From Luidia sarsii (lineage: Eukaryota; Echinodermata; Asteroidea; Paxillosida; Luidiidae), in assembly GCA_949987565.1 (NCBI GenBank), contig OX465111.1:4113590-4177589 (forward strand): 64,000 nt of DNA, written 5' to 3'. The notes under the pieces were generated by a model. The model was given only the letters and a program-made list of their open reading frames with translations, had not been told where the DNA came from and did not search any database. Of this stretch, positions 11,201-26,200 are shown piece after piece. How positions within the stretch are numbered: position 1 is the first letter of the stretch; every line of letters starts with the position of its first letter. The translations under genes were made by a program, and so were the position numbers.

Positions 11201-14200
11201 ATTGGCACCTGGTAGAGCTGGTCAGAGGTTCGGAGGGCCTGAGGGGGTTGCCGATACAGGTCTTGCGGTCATTGAGTCTCAGCATGCCCTCCAGGCAGAT
11301 GCACTCGTAGCTCCCGTCCGTGTTGCGACACTCGTAGACGCAGGGGTTCAACAGACACTCGTTGATGTCTGCGTGAATATTCAGACAGACAATGAAATAA
11401 CGACCCGGATGAGAAATCAGGCAATTTGTCATGAGCTAATGTGACTCTCAGATGAACTGAGGGGCTCAACTTTTAGGAAACAGAATTCTCTGTCCATTTG
11501 TTTCCACTCAGTAAATTTTCTCAGGATCACTTCACCTCTCACAGAGGAGACATTTGGACATTGTGTCACTGCAAACCTCATACTGACACAATAAATGGGG
11601 ATGTGAGAATGCACAATGAAGGTACCGGTATTCCTAAGCAGAAGCCTGTCATGTTCTTGCTGCGGACGAGGGACAAAAATGGAAAAAGACTTTAATAAGC
11701 CGGTACCAGCCATGGCTGAATGCCGTTACTGCAGCACATGGAGTGGCCACAAGGTGGACTGGACTGGAAATCCTAAGCCCCGTGCTTAGCAGTTGTTGGG
11801 TACTTCTACATGTACTAGAGCATCTACCCAATGCCTTCTTGGGTTCCATGCATTTACTTTTGCCACACTAGCATATTCAGCACAGCAGAGTTTTATCCAG
11901 ACCCGTGTCCCTCTTCTGCCTATCTTCATACACCTGTAGGATATCTACACCTGCCACACCATCAAGCACTCCCTTTTAGAGATGACTGCTGAAGAATGCA
12001 GGAATTATGTGATGCCTCAGACAAAATGCAAAGTGGAATGTGATCACAGGCCAAACTGACCCAGGCCAGGACCTAGCGCCTCAGACCAAACCAACATCTG
12101 CCATTGTCCTCTGGTGAGGATGATCCACTAGCCAGGGCAAAACGAACCACCAGCAAGACACTGCAGGCAACCTGCTGTGGGTGTGGTGAACACATACTGG
12201 TACATGTATATTAAATGTACCACCCCTCCAACCAATTCAATTCTCTACCAAGTACAGTTGAATATTGGCTTTTTTAAAAATTTCACAGCTGCAACAGTAA
12301 GTGTGTGTCCCCAGTTCCAAGCACATGAGCACATTGGTTCGGGAACCAGAACAGACTGGCATTGTTGTCATTAAAATACCGGTCTTTCTACAAAAATAAA
12401 AATGGCCCATGTCATCCTACCAAGGCATATGTTCCGTTCCATCCTGTAGCCTCGGGGGCACATGCAGGTGTAGCTGCCATAGGTGTTCTCACAGGTCTGA
12501 TGGCGAGAGCAGCGATTCAAATTGGAATTGGAGCACTCGTTGATGTCTGCAGAGAGGGCATGAGATAAGCATTAGAAATGAATGTAAAGCACCCCAAAAG
12601 AGGAGAAACTTCTTGTATTGACTAAAATCGCCTGAAATATACAAGCATTGAAAAGAGAGAAAGCATGGAGTTTCACTTCTGTAGTTGGCACTGGGGGCTT
12701 TGACTGCTTGGAAAACCAAGCAGTCTTTCATGCTTGTAGGCAATTAGGTGTGAGGAGGAGTAATGGGCATGTAATGCAAATGACACATCAGGAAGGGGAA
12801 AACTGTGGAAAGACTTGGTGAATTTGGGGTAAAGCCTTAACGCTAAGCTTACCAGTACAGGTGCCATCAGAGGAGCGCTCAAAGCCACTCTGGCAGACGG
12901 TGATGCAGTTGAAGCTACCCTGGGTGTTGGTGCACTGCTGATCCGGAAGTGGGCACGAGTTGCGCCACTGACATTCATCAATATCTACGGCAGGTTTAAA
13001 AGAAAAAGAAAAAAGATATCAACAGAGACAGTTACTGTCTTGGGACTGTTTAGGGGATAGGGTTTGGGTCAGGGTAAGGACAGTGGACAGGACCTGCTCC
13101 CACCTGTAGGCTATAGAGGTAGAGATCGGGATTTAGAGTTAGGTGGGGCTGGTACCAATGCACATCCACTGGTCTAGGATAAGGATAAGTGCCTGGACGC
13201 ACCTAAGATAAAGGGTTTAAGTGTAAGACAAAGACTGGGACCAAGAAACACCTACAAGTCTACGATAAGGGGTTGTGTAGGGAGAGGATGTACTCACCTA
13301 TGCAGGTGCTGCCTCTGGAATCATAACCTCTCAGACAGCTGCACCTGTAGCTGCCAAGTGTATTCTGGCACTGATGCTCACACAAGCCCTGGGTTTCATC
13401 ACATTCATTCACATCTGAAAAAGAAAAAGAAATGGGCATAAGAGTTACCTTGAATTTATAATGTGCCTGGTTGCCTGATATCAGTCTGGTGATACTACGT
13501 GTACATGTAAGTCAGGTCACTTTATCGGGTCAGTGAGATGCTGTTTAAGTAATTCACTGATATACATGTATTGAGCTTTGAGAACCAACGTTTTCTGAGA
13601 TGAGAACATGAGACTGGGTGCTGCTTAACCACACAATCTACATCTACATTAATAGGGTAGGGTGTTGGGAGATTGGGTGTTGGGGGATTGGGTGTTTGAG
13701 GATGGGTGTTGGGGGGATGGGTGTTGGATGATGTGGTGGAGTGGCTAAATCTAATATTGAGTACAGTGAGTAGAGGGTAGGCTATTTACTCACCCACACA
13801 AGTGACACCGGCTACAGATCGCTTGTAGCCATGCCTGCACTTGACCAGACAGATGTGGGAGCCAGCAATATTCTGACAGTCCTTGTGCGCAGGGCACAGG
13901 TCTGGGATGGTCTCACACTCATTAATATCTGACAGTGAGAAAAACAAAGGAAAACAAATAGATTTTTTTTTGTACACAACTACTGATAAATCTTATAGAT
14001 TTTTAACTTATAAAACTGATGAGTGGTGTGCTGCATCTTTCATGTCCTCCTAGTTGAATGTATTTTCTACACCAAAACCAATTGAAACAAGCTATGGTAT
14101 CTTACCAGTGCATATTTTGTCACGAGACAGCTTGTACCCGTTGTAACAAGAGCATCGGTAGTGGCCTGGTGTGTTCTCACAAGTGTGATGGCAGATGCCA

Positions 14201-17200
14201 TTCTGGGCACATTCATCCTCATCTGCATAACGGCAAAAGGACAAAAACATCCACTGAAGATTACTGCACAGGGCACCTTCATGTGCAGGACACCTGAGAT
14301 AATAGGTGACTAGAAGATGACACAGGTAAGTAGAGAAATGTGCCTGACAATGAAGGTGCACAATGGATGACACCCGTCAAAGCAGGTGAAAAATGGACGA
14401 CACCTGACAATGCAGGGGAGTAGGAAAGTAAAACCCGACAAAGCAGTCAAATAGTGCGTGACACCTAACAATGTAGGTGAAGAGGCTGACACCTGACAAT
14501 GCAGGGGAATGGAGGGTAGTGCCTGACACTTCAGGCACGGGGCAACACCTAAAATGCAGATAACTGATGGTTGACATCTATCGATGGGGGCATTGTCTGA
14601 CAATACAGGTGAATAAACTGATGATACCTGAAAAAGGCATGGAAGTAGGAATTGCTCCCACCCCCATGATTCCATTAAAAACCAGTGCTTAAAAACCGAT
14701 ACAAGACTGATAACTGAAAACAGAAGCCACTAGACACCAGTGAGTACAGGCCAGTGGGCTTACCTCGGCAGTAGGGTCCAATCTGGTCAAAGAAGAAGCC
14801 ATCCGGGCACTGGTTGCTTGGACTACCTATTCAGGGGGAAAAAAAAGTCCAAAATTTGCTTCGGCACAAAAAAGCAGTCATTCTCAATAAGATCACACTG
14901 ACAGCCACAGCTGCACTTGTGGTTTATGCTCAGCAAACACTAGTCAAAGATGTGTGCAATCCATGCACATATTTCTAGTTGAAATCTTATGGTACTGCAC
15001 AGGAAAGGAGCCTAGAAATTTGTCAGGTTGTGTGTGATGGGGATGCAGCCTGAGCCTGGTTCCTGAAGTGGCTTGACCTCTCTTCGCTTGAGATTTTCCC
15101 TGGCAATTGGATTGAGGTTAGAGTTACACAGCAGTGATGAAGTGCACAAATTTCCTCAGCACCAAACCAAACAAGAACAGCTCAACAAATTACTGGCTCA
15201 ATAAGACTGAAGGCTTTGCATGGTGGGTGAATCAATATAGGAAGGTTTGCGGTGACACCATGTATAAGGTCTCTTAAAGGAAGAGGTGTGGTTCTGAAAA
15301 GAACCTGAGTGGTAACTCGACGTTTCGACCAGATTCTCCTGATGACGGACAGAGCATACTGGTAAAAACTTCGAGTTACCACTCAGGTACTTTTCAGAAC
15401 CACACCTCTGCCTTTAAGAGACCTACAAATTACTGGCTGTGATAGCCAAAACGCACCCAGGGGATTCCGAGAGAGAGGCCCTGCCATCCATCTGCCCCCT
15501 TCACCCCGAGTAGGGTACTGACCTGCCTCAGAAAGGGACATTAGTCAAAGGAGCACACTCTGCGACCGACTTGCCTTCCTCTATGGAGACCTGGACGGCG
15601 TACTCCATGGTTTGCTCCAGAGGGTTGTAGTTGCTCTGCAGGGCGCGGGTACGCAGGGTCTCCACCAGGAAAGGCATGCTGTGGGCCCTGCGGTCGTAGT
15701 TGATCTGGTGGCTCCAGCTGTAGGGCATGGCCAGCCCGTTGACGGTGAACATGCGCTGGGAGCGGGCAAAGAGCTCGCCGGGCCCCGTCTGGATGTAGTC
15801 CTCCTTGTACGGGCGAAAGGCCACTACATCCTCGGCCTGGAACACTGGCACATCACCGGTAACCGTCATTCCCAGCTGGAGGATGCCGTCCGCATCCACC
15901 CCATTGATACGGTAGCGGATGTCAAGGGTCTCCCCTATCGGAGAAAATGTGTGTTTAGACAGCCATGTTAGTCAAACAGATGCACAACAAGTTGAGGATA
16001 GTTGAGGATAACAACTTGGGGACAGCAAATGAAGTGCATAAGCTTTCGTAGCAACAACTACTTAATCAGATGCAAATGTTACTACTTCCCCACGTGCAAT
16101 TGTGTCTGATGAAGCAGTAAAGTAGTTGCTGCTATGACGATTAATCTTTGCAACTGGTTTGTCTCAAAGTGCCGAGAGAACACAGACAGAAAAGATGAGG
16201 AAGGTTAGAGACTTCTGAAAAAAAATCTTAAATTTTGAGAAAGGTCCTGCTAGGATCGAAACGTCAGGCCCACTAAATTTTAAGATTTACATTTTGGTAA
16301 TTTTAGTCAGTAAGCAGTTTGCAACCTTTTTGTATGTCTTCTTAAATTTTGTTTAAATGGTTCTGAAGTGCTCCACTACCCTCGCAAAGATATTTGACTA
16401 TTTGAGAAGGCTGCCCACTAAGGGGATGGATAGCTCAAGTTGTTAAAGCCCTGGTACGTTCAGCCAGATGTCTCAGTTTCAAATCCCTCTCCATTCTAAT
16501 TTACTGCTTTCAAACATTTCTTTACAATTATCTGTCAATTAACCTTTCCTTTTTTATTTCCACAATAAAAAAAACCTTAAGTTAAGCAAATTACTGGATC
16601 GAAACGTCAGGCCCACTAAATTTTAAGATTAACATTTTGGTAATTTTAGTCAGTAAGCAGTTTGCAACATTTTTGTATATCACCAAATTACTGCAACATG
16701 AAAAACAGCCAAAACTGCGAAGCTTGGAACTTTAGGGGGCCTTGTGCTTGGATTCTAGCAGGACCTTTCTCAAAGGCATAAGTTTTTTGAGAAACCTCTA
16801 ACTTAAATCCAGACACAAGGTCTTCTAATATTTGAAAATTTGACTGGATCAGGATTTTGACCCAGGCCTCTCCAACATCAGAGCTGTCAAACCCCTTAGG
16901 TGGGGACTCTTCCCAACGATTCCGTTGTCTTTTCCCAAGAGCAACGTGACAACTGGATTCATACCTGAGCCGAAGACGACTCGGGTCTCTCTCTGAAAGT
17001 TGCCCTGGGTGAGAGTGAAACCGTTAACAGCATTGCCAACCTCATAGGCACTGGTCCAGTAGATGGGTGATATGAGGGAGAGAAGATAGCGGAGGGCAGA
17101 GCCTGGTGTATGGAAAGAACGGAGGAAAAGAACGGGGGAAAGGAGAAAGAATTAAACTGTTGATTATCTAAAGTTTATCTGCAGACGATACTCTCCCTCT

Positions 17201-20200
17201 AGAACAGATGATCCTTTAGTTATGGTCATCATTCCTCCTTTGATGTGTAGCAGAGATCTTGTTAGCAACCTACAAAGGCCGGCTATTAAACATTTTGTGT
17301 TAATGATTCTTGCTCTGCCAAGAAATCGACATCATAATTGGATATTCACAATGAATACCTGTACCATAATGTGGTACAATGTAGAGAGACCAGTTGCTAA
17401 TGAGGCTGATAAATTCAAGCTGAAGCTGATTAAACCACTATATGCTGTGTCTCAGTCCTGCAAACGCATGGAAACATACAAGTCACATTGCACCAGAAGT
17501 GCATGAGCCTTTATTGGCCGGCCACTCAAGTCATGAACTCTATAGGAAAAATTGTGTCCCCAAATCTTCAACAGTGAAATCAAGACCCGAGAATCACTCT
17601 GACGCAGAGGACTGTGATATTAACACAACTGGAATGCAGCTGTATATCATTCCCCCCTCTCTTAACAAAATGTGATCCGATCAGAGAGGGCAATTTGATT
17701 TGAGCCATTACTAAAAAATATTACTGAATATACTGACCGACAGAGTTGCGGATGTTGAACATTTTGGCTGTGACGATGCTGTAGCCACGGCTTTCTGAGG
17801 AGACATTGGCAATGAGCAGTGTCTTACCAAACTTCTCGCCATTGATGTTACCCGAGACTTCAGCCACTGCCTCAATTGGACCTCCTGGAGAGATAGAGAC
17901 ACAAAAACAAAAAAAGTTAGAAAGACAGAGCTACATGTACCCAAGGGTTGCTGTCACTTGACACTCCTTTGAAAAGATGTGTGCATGTCAATAAGACGGG
18001 CCATGTCAGTAACAAGGAAGTGCATGGCGAGCTACAGTGAAGTTGTGGGATCAGAACTGTTCCATAACACCATGATTTTACACTGCCTCCAAGAGTCTAT
18101 AAAAAGGAACTAAGTTCAATTTCATGTCTCAGGGACAAGCAAACTACATTATTTATGCCAAGAAGGAAAGATTTGTATGTACATGTCTGTGCAATAATCA
18201 AAGAGTGATGACTATGCTTGGCTTGCCACTCATCCGTTTTCCAGCTAATGCAAGGAATGCAATGTGGAGATTGGATTGGCAAGCGAGAGAGGAACCAGGA
18301 CAGAGTACAGTCCGGAGCAGGACACTCACCAATGCAGGCTGGCACATTGCACTTGCGGACCTGGGTGGGCTGGCCAACACAGGGCAGGCCGCCGTTAACA
18401 GGTGGCGGGTTGTCACAGGTGTGGGACCGCACACTCTGGCTGTCACCACAGGTCTGGGAGCATGGACCCCATGCAGACCAGGGACTCCAGTTTCCATTTC
18501 CTAAATGAACCCAAAACACAGAAAACAAAAAGAACAGTCAGTAAACACAATAGTGGCCCCCCCCCCAAAAAAAAAAAAAAATAAATAAATACACAATTTT
18601 TCCACTCAATTATTTCAGCCTCCTCTGGTAGGTAATTGGGCCATTCAGTTGATCTCTTAACCCATCAGGAAGCCCGTGGCATACTGAATACACGATCTGT
18701 GATACATAGAAAAGGTCTACGCACCCACGGCCAAGACTGATGCATCTGTCAGGAATGCCTCTTTTTAGGCAAGTTGTTCAGCTCTGCCCACCCAATGCAA
18801 TGACAGATGATCATGCCTGCACATGACAACTGCATCTTTGTAATACATAATATTGTTATAATAGACATCTGTATTCAATTCACCCACAACAAAAGAGGGC
18901 CTAATCAAACAGCAAACCAACTGACTAAATGATAGACAAGCAGTGACAACAAATCATCTTACGGCGACATTCCTCCTTGTTGCAGATGCGGATTTCACGG
19001 GAATTTCCGGGGCAACGCCGGCCGTTGTACTGTGGAGAGGGCCGGCTGCAGGAACGCTGACGGAACTGGCGGCCACCATTGCAGGAAGCTGAACAGCTGC
19101 TCCAAGCCTCCCAGGGTGACCAGTTGCCATGCACTAGATAGGCATTAGGACACAGTAATGGGTTTTTTATGGCGAGTCTTAAAATAAAGCCAGAGAAAGT
19201 ACCTCAGACGAGTCTGATTTTAGCCTTGTTTTTTTAATTTATTTAAAAAAAATGAGATTCTGAAAACAGGATCTTCATAGAAGAACGGAATACTGGGTGT
19301 AGGAATGCTAGTGTCAGTCAAGGTCTTGTGGACAGTTATAAAATAGAGTAAGGGAAAGTGTAGGTGAATGTTATTTCAAGACTCATATCAGCCAATCTTT
19401 TAAATAGCAGAGATATGAAAATAGGATCTTGCCTTTACCACTTCACGCCGGGAAGTTTTTCAGCACCGATGACCACCATACGGGTTTTTTTGAACAATGC
19501 ATCATTTTCAAATCTAGCTAAAGCAATGGGAACAATTTATTTCACTGAAATAAATCGATAAGGGTATACTATGGGTACAAGAGAGTAAAACCTGGCACAA
19601 TTCGGACGTCGTTGTGGCTTTTGTCAAGAGATTATCCGTTCGCTAATCTTACAATTCATGTGACAACTTGCGTCAATAAGGGTCTTTGTACTGATTCGTA
19701 TTGCTTTGTTCTAAGCTGAAAAGAGTCTTTGTTTAGAATGTGGACAATAGTGGTGCCCGGATTTGGAGGGCCCCGTCGTGTAGTCAAGCCAATGGAGCTC
19801 CAGATTTGGAGGTCCCGGCGCAAAGTGGTTAAGACTGGCATCCTGGATCTTGTTCCTTTAAAGGATCTTGTTCCTTCAAATATGCCTTCATTCTATAGCC
19901 ACTTCCACTGAGTTTTTATTCTGCAGCGTGTTCCTCACAGAGTTCGGAGCTCCAAAGAAATAGCATTTCCATCAAAGCAGTATGAAGATGGCAGGAGGAT
20001 TGGTCATGATTGTATGGCCTTGTTTCGGTAAGAAAATCATAATTCCACAGATACCTCTCAGGAATGTAAAAATGTCATCTCCATTCCGCAGGCGTTATTG
20101 TTAATCTTTGTCATTCTTAATGCTTTTCTTTCTCACCAGGGCAGCGTTCGACATTGCAGACATCCTGTTCTATGTTGTTGCCGATGCACACACGCCCGTT

Positions 20201-23200
20201 GTTCTTTGGCTCTTTGCAGATGCGGGAGCGGGTCCTCGACCCACGATTGCAGGAGCGAGAGCAAGAGCTCCAGGCAGACCAGTCCATCCAACTTCCATCA
20301 ACTTAAAAGAAATCCAGGATCATAGGGGAATGATGGGCAAGGGTAACATAATTGTACAAAACCTCATTGAAGCTGAACTACAAGATTTTATCTTGGGGTG
20401 TTTTGGATACGGTGGGGTTTTTGCATCAGAAATGGGGTACCAGTGGCATCAACTGGATATTGATAAGGTTTAAGTAGTGTTTGGATACCAGCTATCATTT
20501 GTTAGCGTCATGAACTGGATATTGGTGGTGTTTGGGTACCAGTTTTTATAAGGTGCTTGTGATACGTGTTAATTTGGTATTACTGGTATAGAGCTTTGTA
20601 GCAACTTCAACAACAATTACTGAATAAGGAGGCAAGATAAGTCAAAATAATAGACAATTTTGTGGACATACTTGGGCAGTCTCCCTCAGAGCACATCCTC
20701 TTGTGTTCAGATGGTCCCAGGCAGTCACGGCCAAAGTTTCTAGGGGCAGGGTTGTTACACTGTCTGGTCCGAATCTGCTCTCCAGAGCCGCATGTTGTAC
20801 TGCATGGCTGCCAGTTGGTCCAGGATCCATACTTCCCGTCCACTGAAGGGTGATGGCATCACATCATGAGAAATGTGATTCAATAAATGCCTGTTAAATA
20901 TAGTATATCTTCCTAGCTCCACAACTCATCCACTGGAAGGTGATATGCTGCCCATGGTTTCCCATTGCTTTTGGAAATACCGTATCTCTCAGACAGGTGT
21001 CGTATACTGTATGTGTGTGGATAGCATTAGAACCTGGAGATACTTCCTAGTTCATGTTTCCCACCTTCTTATGGTCTGGCCCTTTTTAAGAGGAATGTGA
21101 ATTCCTTTCTTCAGCTTTCCTAAGATCTGTCCTATCTCCTTCCTTATTTAGCCCTTGACCTAGAGTGGCCTTATAGCCTTGTTTTGGGTGAAATTGCATA
21201 AATAAAAATAAATAAATAGGTAGCTGGCAACAAGTGATGGTTAGGCCAGTGGAGGATGATGGAATCAGTGGTGACTACCTAGTAATGATGTTTGGATCAG
21301 CTACATTTTGATTATCTGCAGTGTTTGAGCGCCACTGATGACTGGACCCCTGTGCAGACTGGTTGTATATGATAATCACGGTGACTGAGGACGCTTGGTG
21401 ATTGGTAATCCCTGCGTGGTTGTTGCACACCAGTGAATGCATGCCACCAACTATCACTGAATACTGGTAACTATCTGTAATTATCTCTATCATTAGGGGC
21501 TAGTACCAAGAGTGAAAATGGAACGACACATTTTTCGTAAACAGCTCAGTCCTCAATCAAACTACCGGTACCTGGGCAATTTTGCATGGTGCACTCGGCC
21601 TGTTGGCTGGGGGATCCCTCGCAGCCTCTGCCTCTGTACTGTGGTGGTGGGCTGTCGCAGAAGCGTACCCTGGTCCGGATGCCATTGCCGCAGGTGACCG
21701 AGCACTCATCCCATGGCTGCCAGCTACTCCAGTGACCATTGACTAGTGGATGGAAGAGGGGAGAGGTGACGCACACAGACATTATTAGCTCTTGCCATGA
21801 CAGTGGCTTCGTTGCCATACCCTATGATGTGAAAACCACAATCCGATGAAAGTCAAACCTGGCAGTTGGACAGAGAGTGGACAGGGAGGATCTGTCACAT
21901 TACAGTCAGAGTCCGCAATATCCTCACTATTTCTATTCCAGATGAACCCTCAGCTTTCTGGGAAGTTGGGCTGAGTAGACTCCGAGGAAATTGAGGGGGG
22001 GGGGGTCTCATTTCCAAACATAGAGGCACAACCATAGATGGTGTCACAGGTTCAATTCATCCAAATATTTTGAGACTGAGAATGAAAATCAAAACCTTAA
22101 AATGCATATTGATGGGCTGAGCAAAACATATATAGGTATAGCACCTTTTTAAAGACAGGATGGCACACAATATTGGGAGTCAATGTGATGGGTAAATATT
22201 CACACAGGGCTTATCTGAAACATTGGTTATATCCCAGGCTCTGGGCTTCAGTCTCCATTTCTAACATCCATTATTGAGTACAAAATTCTTCCTAATAAAG
22301 ACTTTTTGCTAGAGTTGTGAGATATTCTGTTCAGAAATGTAGAACAGTTGAGCCTCAACAGAAAACCATACACTCTGTATTCAGCTAGAAGATGATGGGG
22401 ACGAAGCCTGTACCTGCCCCATGCTGTGTTTCAAGAAGGCCCTTTGTGCACACAAAAACAATCCATGTGTAAAGTCAGAATGCCATGGCTCCCTTGCTGA
22501 TGTGTCATGAAGTGCATGGGTTCCTAAAATGTTGGATCAGTCTCCTCAGGCCACACATGCACAGCCAGGGACAAAGAGGCAACACAAGTGTGTTAGTATT
22601 AGATTAGTCTCTGAGCAGGAACATGCAAAGGGCATAACAGTAGTCAACATTGGTCAGAACATGCTTGAGAGAGTTGTTAAGCATGCACTCCTTACATGCA
22701 ATGGAATACAGTAGGTATAAGGGACTACAGTGGGTCTGGGAGATTTGAATGAATCTGTGAGACCTGAGTAAGTCTATGAGCCTTGAGTAAATACGTGAAG
22801 CTTGAGTATGTGGAACTTGAGTGAGATTATCAGACTTTAGTGAGTCTGTGGGACTTGAGTGAGTTTGTGAGCCTTAAGTAAGTATGTGAACCTTCAGCGA
22901 GTAATTGGGATTTGAGTGAGTATATGTGAGCCTTAAGTACAGCCTTGAGTATGTGAGCCTTGAGTCAGTATTTGAGACTTGAGTAAGTATGTGAGCCTTG
23001 AGTTAGTATTTGAGACTTGAGTATGTGGGACGTGAGTGAGATTGTGAGACTTAAGTGAGATTATGAGACCTTAGTGAGTCTGTGAAATTTGAGTAAATCT
23101 ATGGGCCTTGAGTAAAGTCTGTGAGTTTTGGGGACTAAAGTAAGTCTGTAGGTCATGGGTGAGTGTGAATTCAGGTGAGTTGTTAAGACTTGAGTGCACA

Positions 23201-26200
23201 AGATTGAAGTAGGGCTCCAGAATTAAAGGTGTGACTTAAGTGAGTGGGACTTGAAGATTCAGAACTTATTAAATTTCAAAGATTAACACAAGTACACTTA
23301 AGGCCTTGAGTACCGGTAAGTCACATTATGCATACATGTACATGCAACTCGATCACAATGCAAAATACTATCAGGAGAGAGGGCCCACAACTACTGTGCA
23401 TATGAAACAATCAAATGGGATTTTTTGAGGTGATTTTGAATGATTAATAAACTGGGAGGACTGAAGTCAGTCTAGGTTTTGGTTATAAGAATGAAAACCA
23501 TGAGGTGCCTGCAGACTATTGCAGGGAAATGAAATGTAACTCTGAAAAGTTCAAGATGAAACTGTGGAAATTATCTTATTTAGAGAGAGGTATTAAAATA
23601 CTGAGTTCAGAAAAACAAAGATGTAACAGTAAATGTGTGGAATGCAGAGGAAAAATGAGCAATACTTTAGGGTTGTTGAGCTGAGTTTTGAGGAAGACTG
23701 GAGGTAGGTCATTTTGTTGACTTACTAGGGCACATGGGGAGACTACACTCCCTGTTATCGGTGGATGGGCCAGCACACTGACGACCTTGATTGGCCGGGG
23801 CAGGGCTGTCGCAATTCCGTGTGCGCTGCTGGAAAACACCCTCGCCACAGGTTTTGCTACATTCGCCCCACGCCGCCCAGGGCGAGAACTGGCCATGCAC
23901 TAGTGGAGAATAACGTATACACAGTATACATGGGAGACGGGAACCAGACAAGATACATACATGTATCACAACAGCCAATAGCTGATGCAATATGGACTAC
24001 CACAGGGACAAAGAAAAACTGACACACCAAACCAGATAACATGTGATCATAGACAGACAGGTACCGGTAGTTAACCACTTCATGCCATATAACTGTTACA
24101 GGTATAACATTTGCTCATGGCTGGCTGCCCCTGGTACCAGTCTGCTGAATACTGGCACTGTTTACAGGTTTACTGGTGACTGAATGACTTATTGTGCAAT
24201 GCAATGGTCTCAATGGGGAACCTGTATTCCGATACAGCTGTAAAGGATAATAGGAATCCATCAGTAGAAACACAATGGACGTTTGCCTTCATGAAGTGGT
24301 TTACTGATAAACAGACTACAGACAGCAGAGCCAAAACAGACAGGAAGTAAACAGACAAAACCAAGCACACCCCAGACTGTCAATTTGACAATCTAGTGAA
24401 GTCACTTCACATGTTACACAGCCAAAACTGAAGTTTAACTTACAGGTTAATGGGCTTTCACGTCAACTCTCACACAGCAGAAACTCAACACATTGGTAAA
24501 CAGTGGACAGAGAGGAGACATGCACAACGCCAATGAGACAGGCTATTCAACAACATAAGACCCAGCACTACAGTTCACAATCAAACACCATGCACAGCAA
24601 AACATGCAGGACATCAATCGGACAAACACACTACACAGCCAAACAGACAGAAACATTGAAAGTCATTTGATTTGATTCGCAGAGAAACCACAGACAGACA
24701 GGACCACGTCCAACACACTGACCACACATTGAAAAGTTCAAAGCAACTTCAGCAACGTGTTATCACACATATAAAGCAACAGGCAGACAAACAAGAAATG
24801 TATTCAGATCAAGACAACAGTTTAAATCCGACAGGAGACAAATACAATAGATGACAACTGCAAAATTGTCAAGGACAATCACACACAGCCAGGCATAGGG
24901 GCAAGTTCGAGTGAACACTTTTAATCAACAGATTTTTGCTTTGATAGTATAAAATCAAAGCAAAAATGCTGCAAAGAACATGATCAACAAATTTGCAGGC
25001 TTCATCAGGGCACATGAAAAAACCAAGGTCCTGAGGCTGCTTCCAGATTAAAGTTCTACACAGTAGTCAGCCAGTTGTCAGCTGACTACATCTTGGCCGA
25101 AATCAAAGATGGTTAACCACTGACAAGAGTGCCTACTCGAACTTGCTCAAAGAAGGACATTCACATGAATCCATTCTACAAAAAAACAACCAGCAATTCA
25201 CTAAAATTCATCTAAAAGCTACAATCATGCACAAAAGCTTCAAACACACATCTGTATCAATAGTAAAAAAAAAAAAAAATCCCTTCTTCCTATTTGCAAC
25301 AGAAATTTAAAAACTTGCAATCCTGATCATCTCAGGGGTGTTTCTAATGTCTGTGGAAGGACTAATGGTGGCAGGTTCATTCAACAAAAGGTCACAGAAC
25401 ATGACACAACATGAACCTGGCTGCTCTGATTTGCACTGGGAGGAACCTCATCCCTCTAGATACTAGCTACTAGATACCCAGTAATCTACCCCCCTTTGGT
25501 AGAACCTAGTATTAGATTTCTCTGAAAAATCACACTAATCAGGTTCTCTATGCGACCAATCCTTATGGTGCCAACACAATACTCAACCTTTGGTTCCGAA
25601 GAGAACCCGGTGCGTCTTGTTCCAGGAAGGACCTAACTCTTATGACTCCCTAGTGGAACTGGGAAATCTTTCCTTGAAAGACCACAAATATGGTGAGTTT
25701 GACAACAACATAGACTGCACACATCCTTCCAAATTCCCACTAACCCATTAATTCACTAATGTGAACTCTTCTAACCAAAGCTGCTTGTCACAACAGGGTG
25801 TGCACTTCTTTTTGATCCACTTACCTCGTATCAGGATAAAGACAGACACAGACTGGGGGCCCATGGTATTGGTGGCCTGGCAGACATACTGGCCACTGTC
25901 TGAGGGATCAGCGGCCACAATGATCAGCGTCTTGTTGGGCAGAATGGCTACTCCACGGCCGGTGTTGACCAGGTATCCATCCTTGAGCCAGCTGACCGTT
26001 GGCCTCGGCTCGCCTTCTACCAGGCAGTCCAGCTTGACCGTGGCCCCTAGGTCAGCTGTGGTGTTCATTGGCTCCACGACAAAGGTAGGTTTTCCTGGAA
26101 ACAAATGAATAAATACCCACCATACATGATGGCAAGAATTCACAGATGACTATAGTACATCTACAGGCAATTGATGATTAGAAAAACACCGAATGCAAAG

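Noticed and set aside
15520..15530. GT donor CAG|GTCAGT as the normal end of the third G2F exon
   Set aside because: It would leave TGA in frame and break the phase to the next exon; kept only as a possible alternative isoform.
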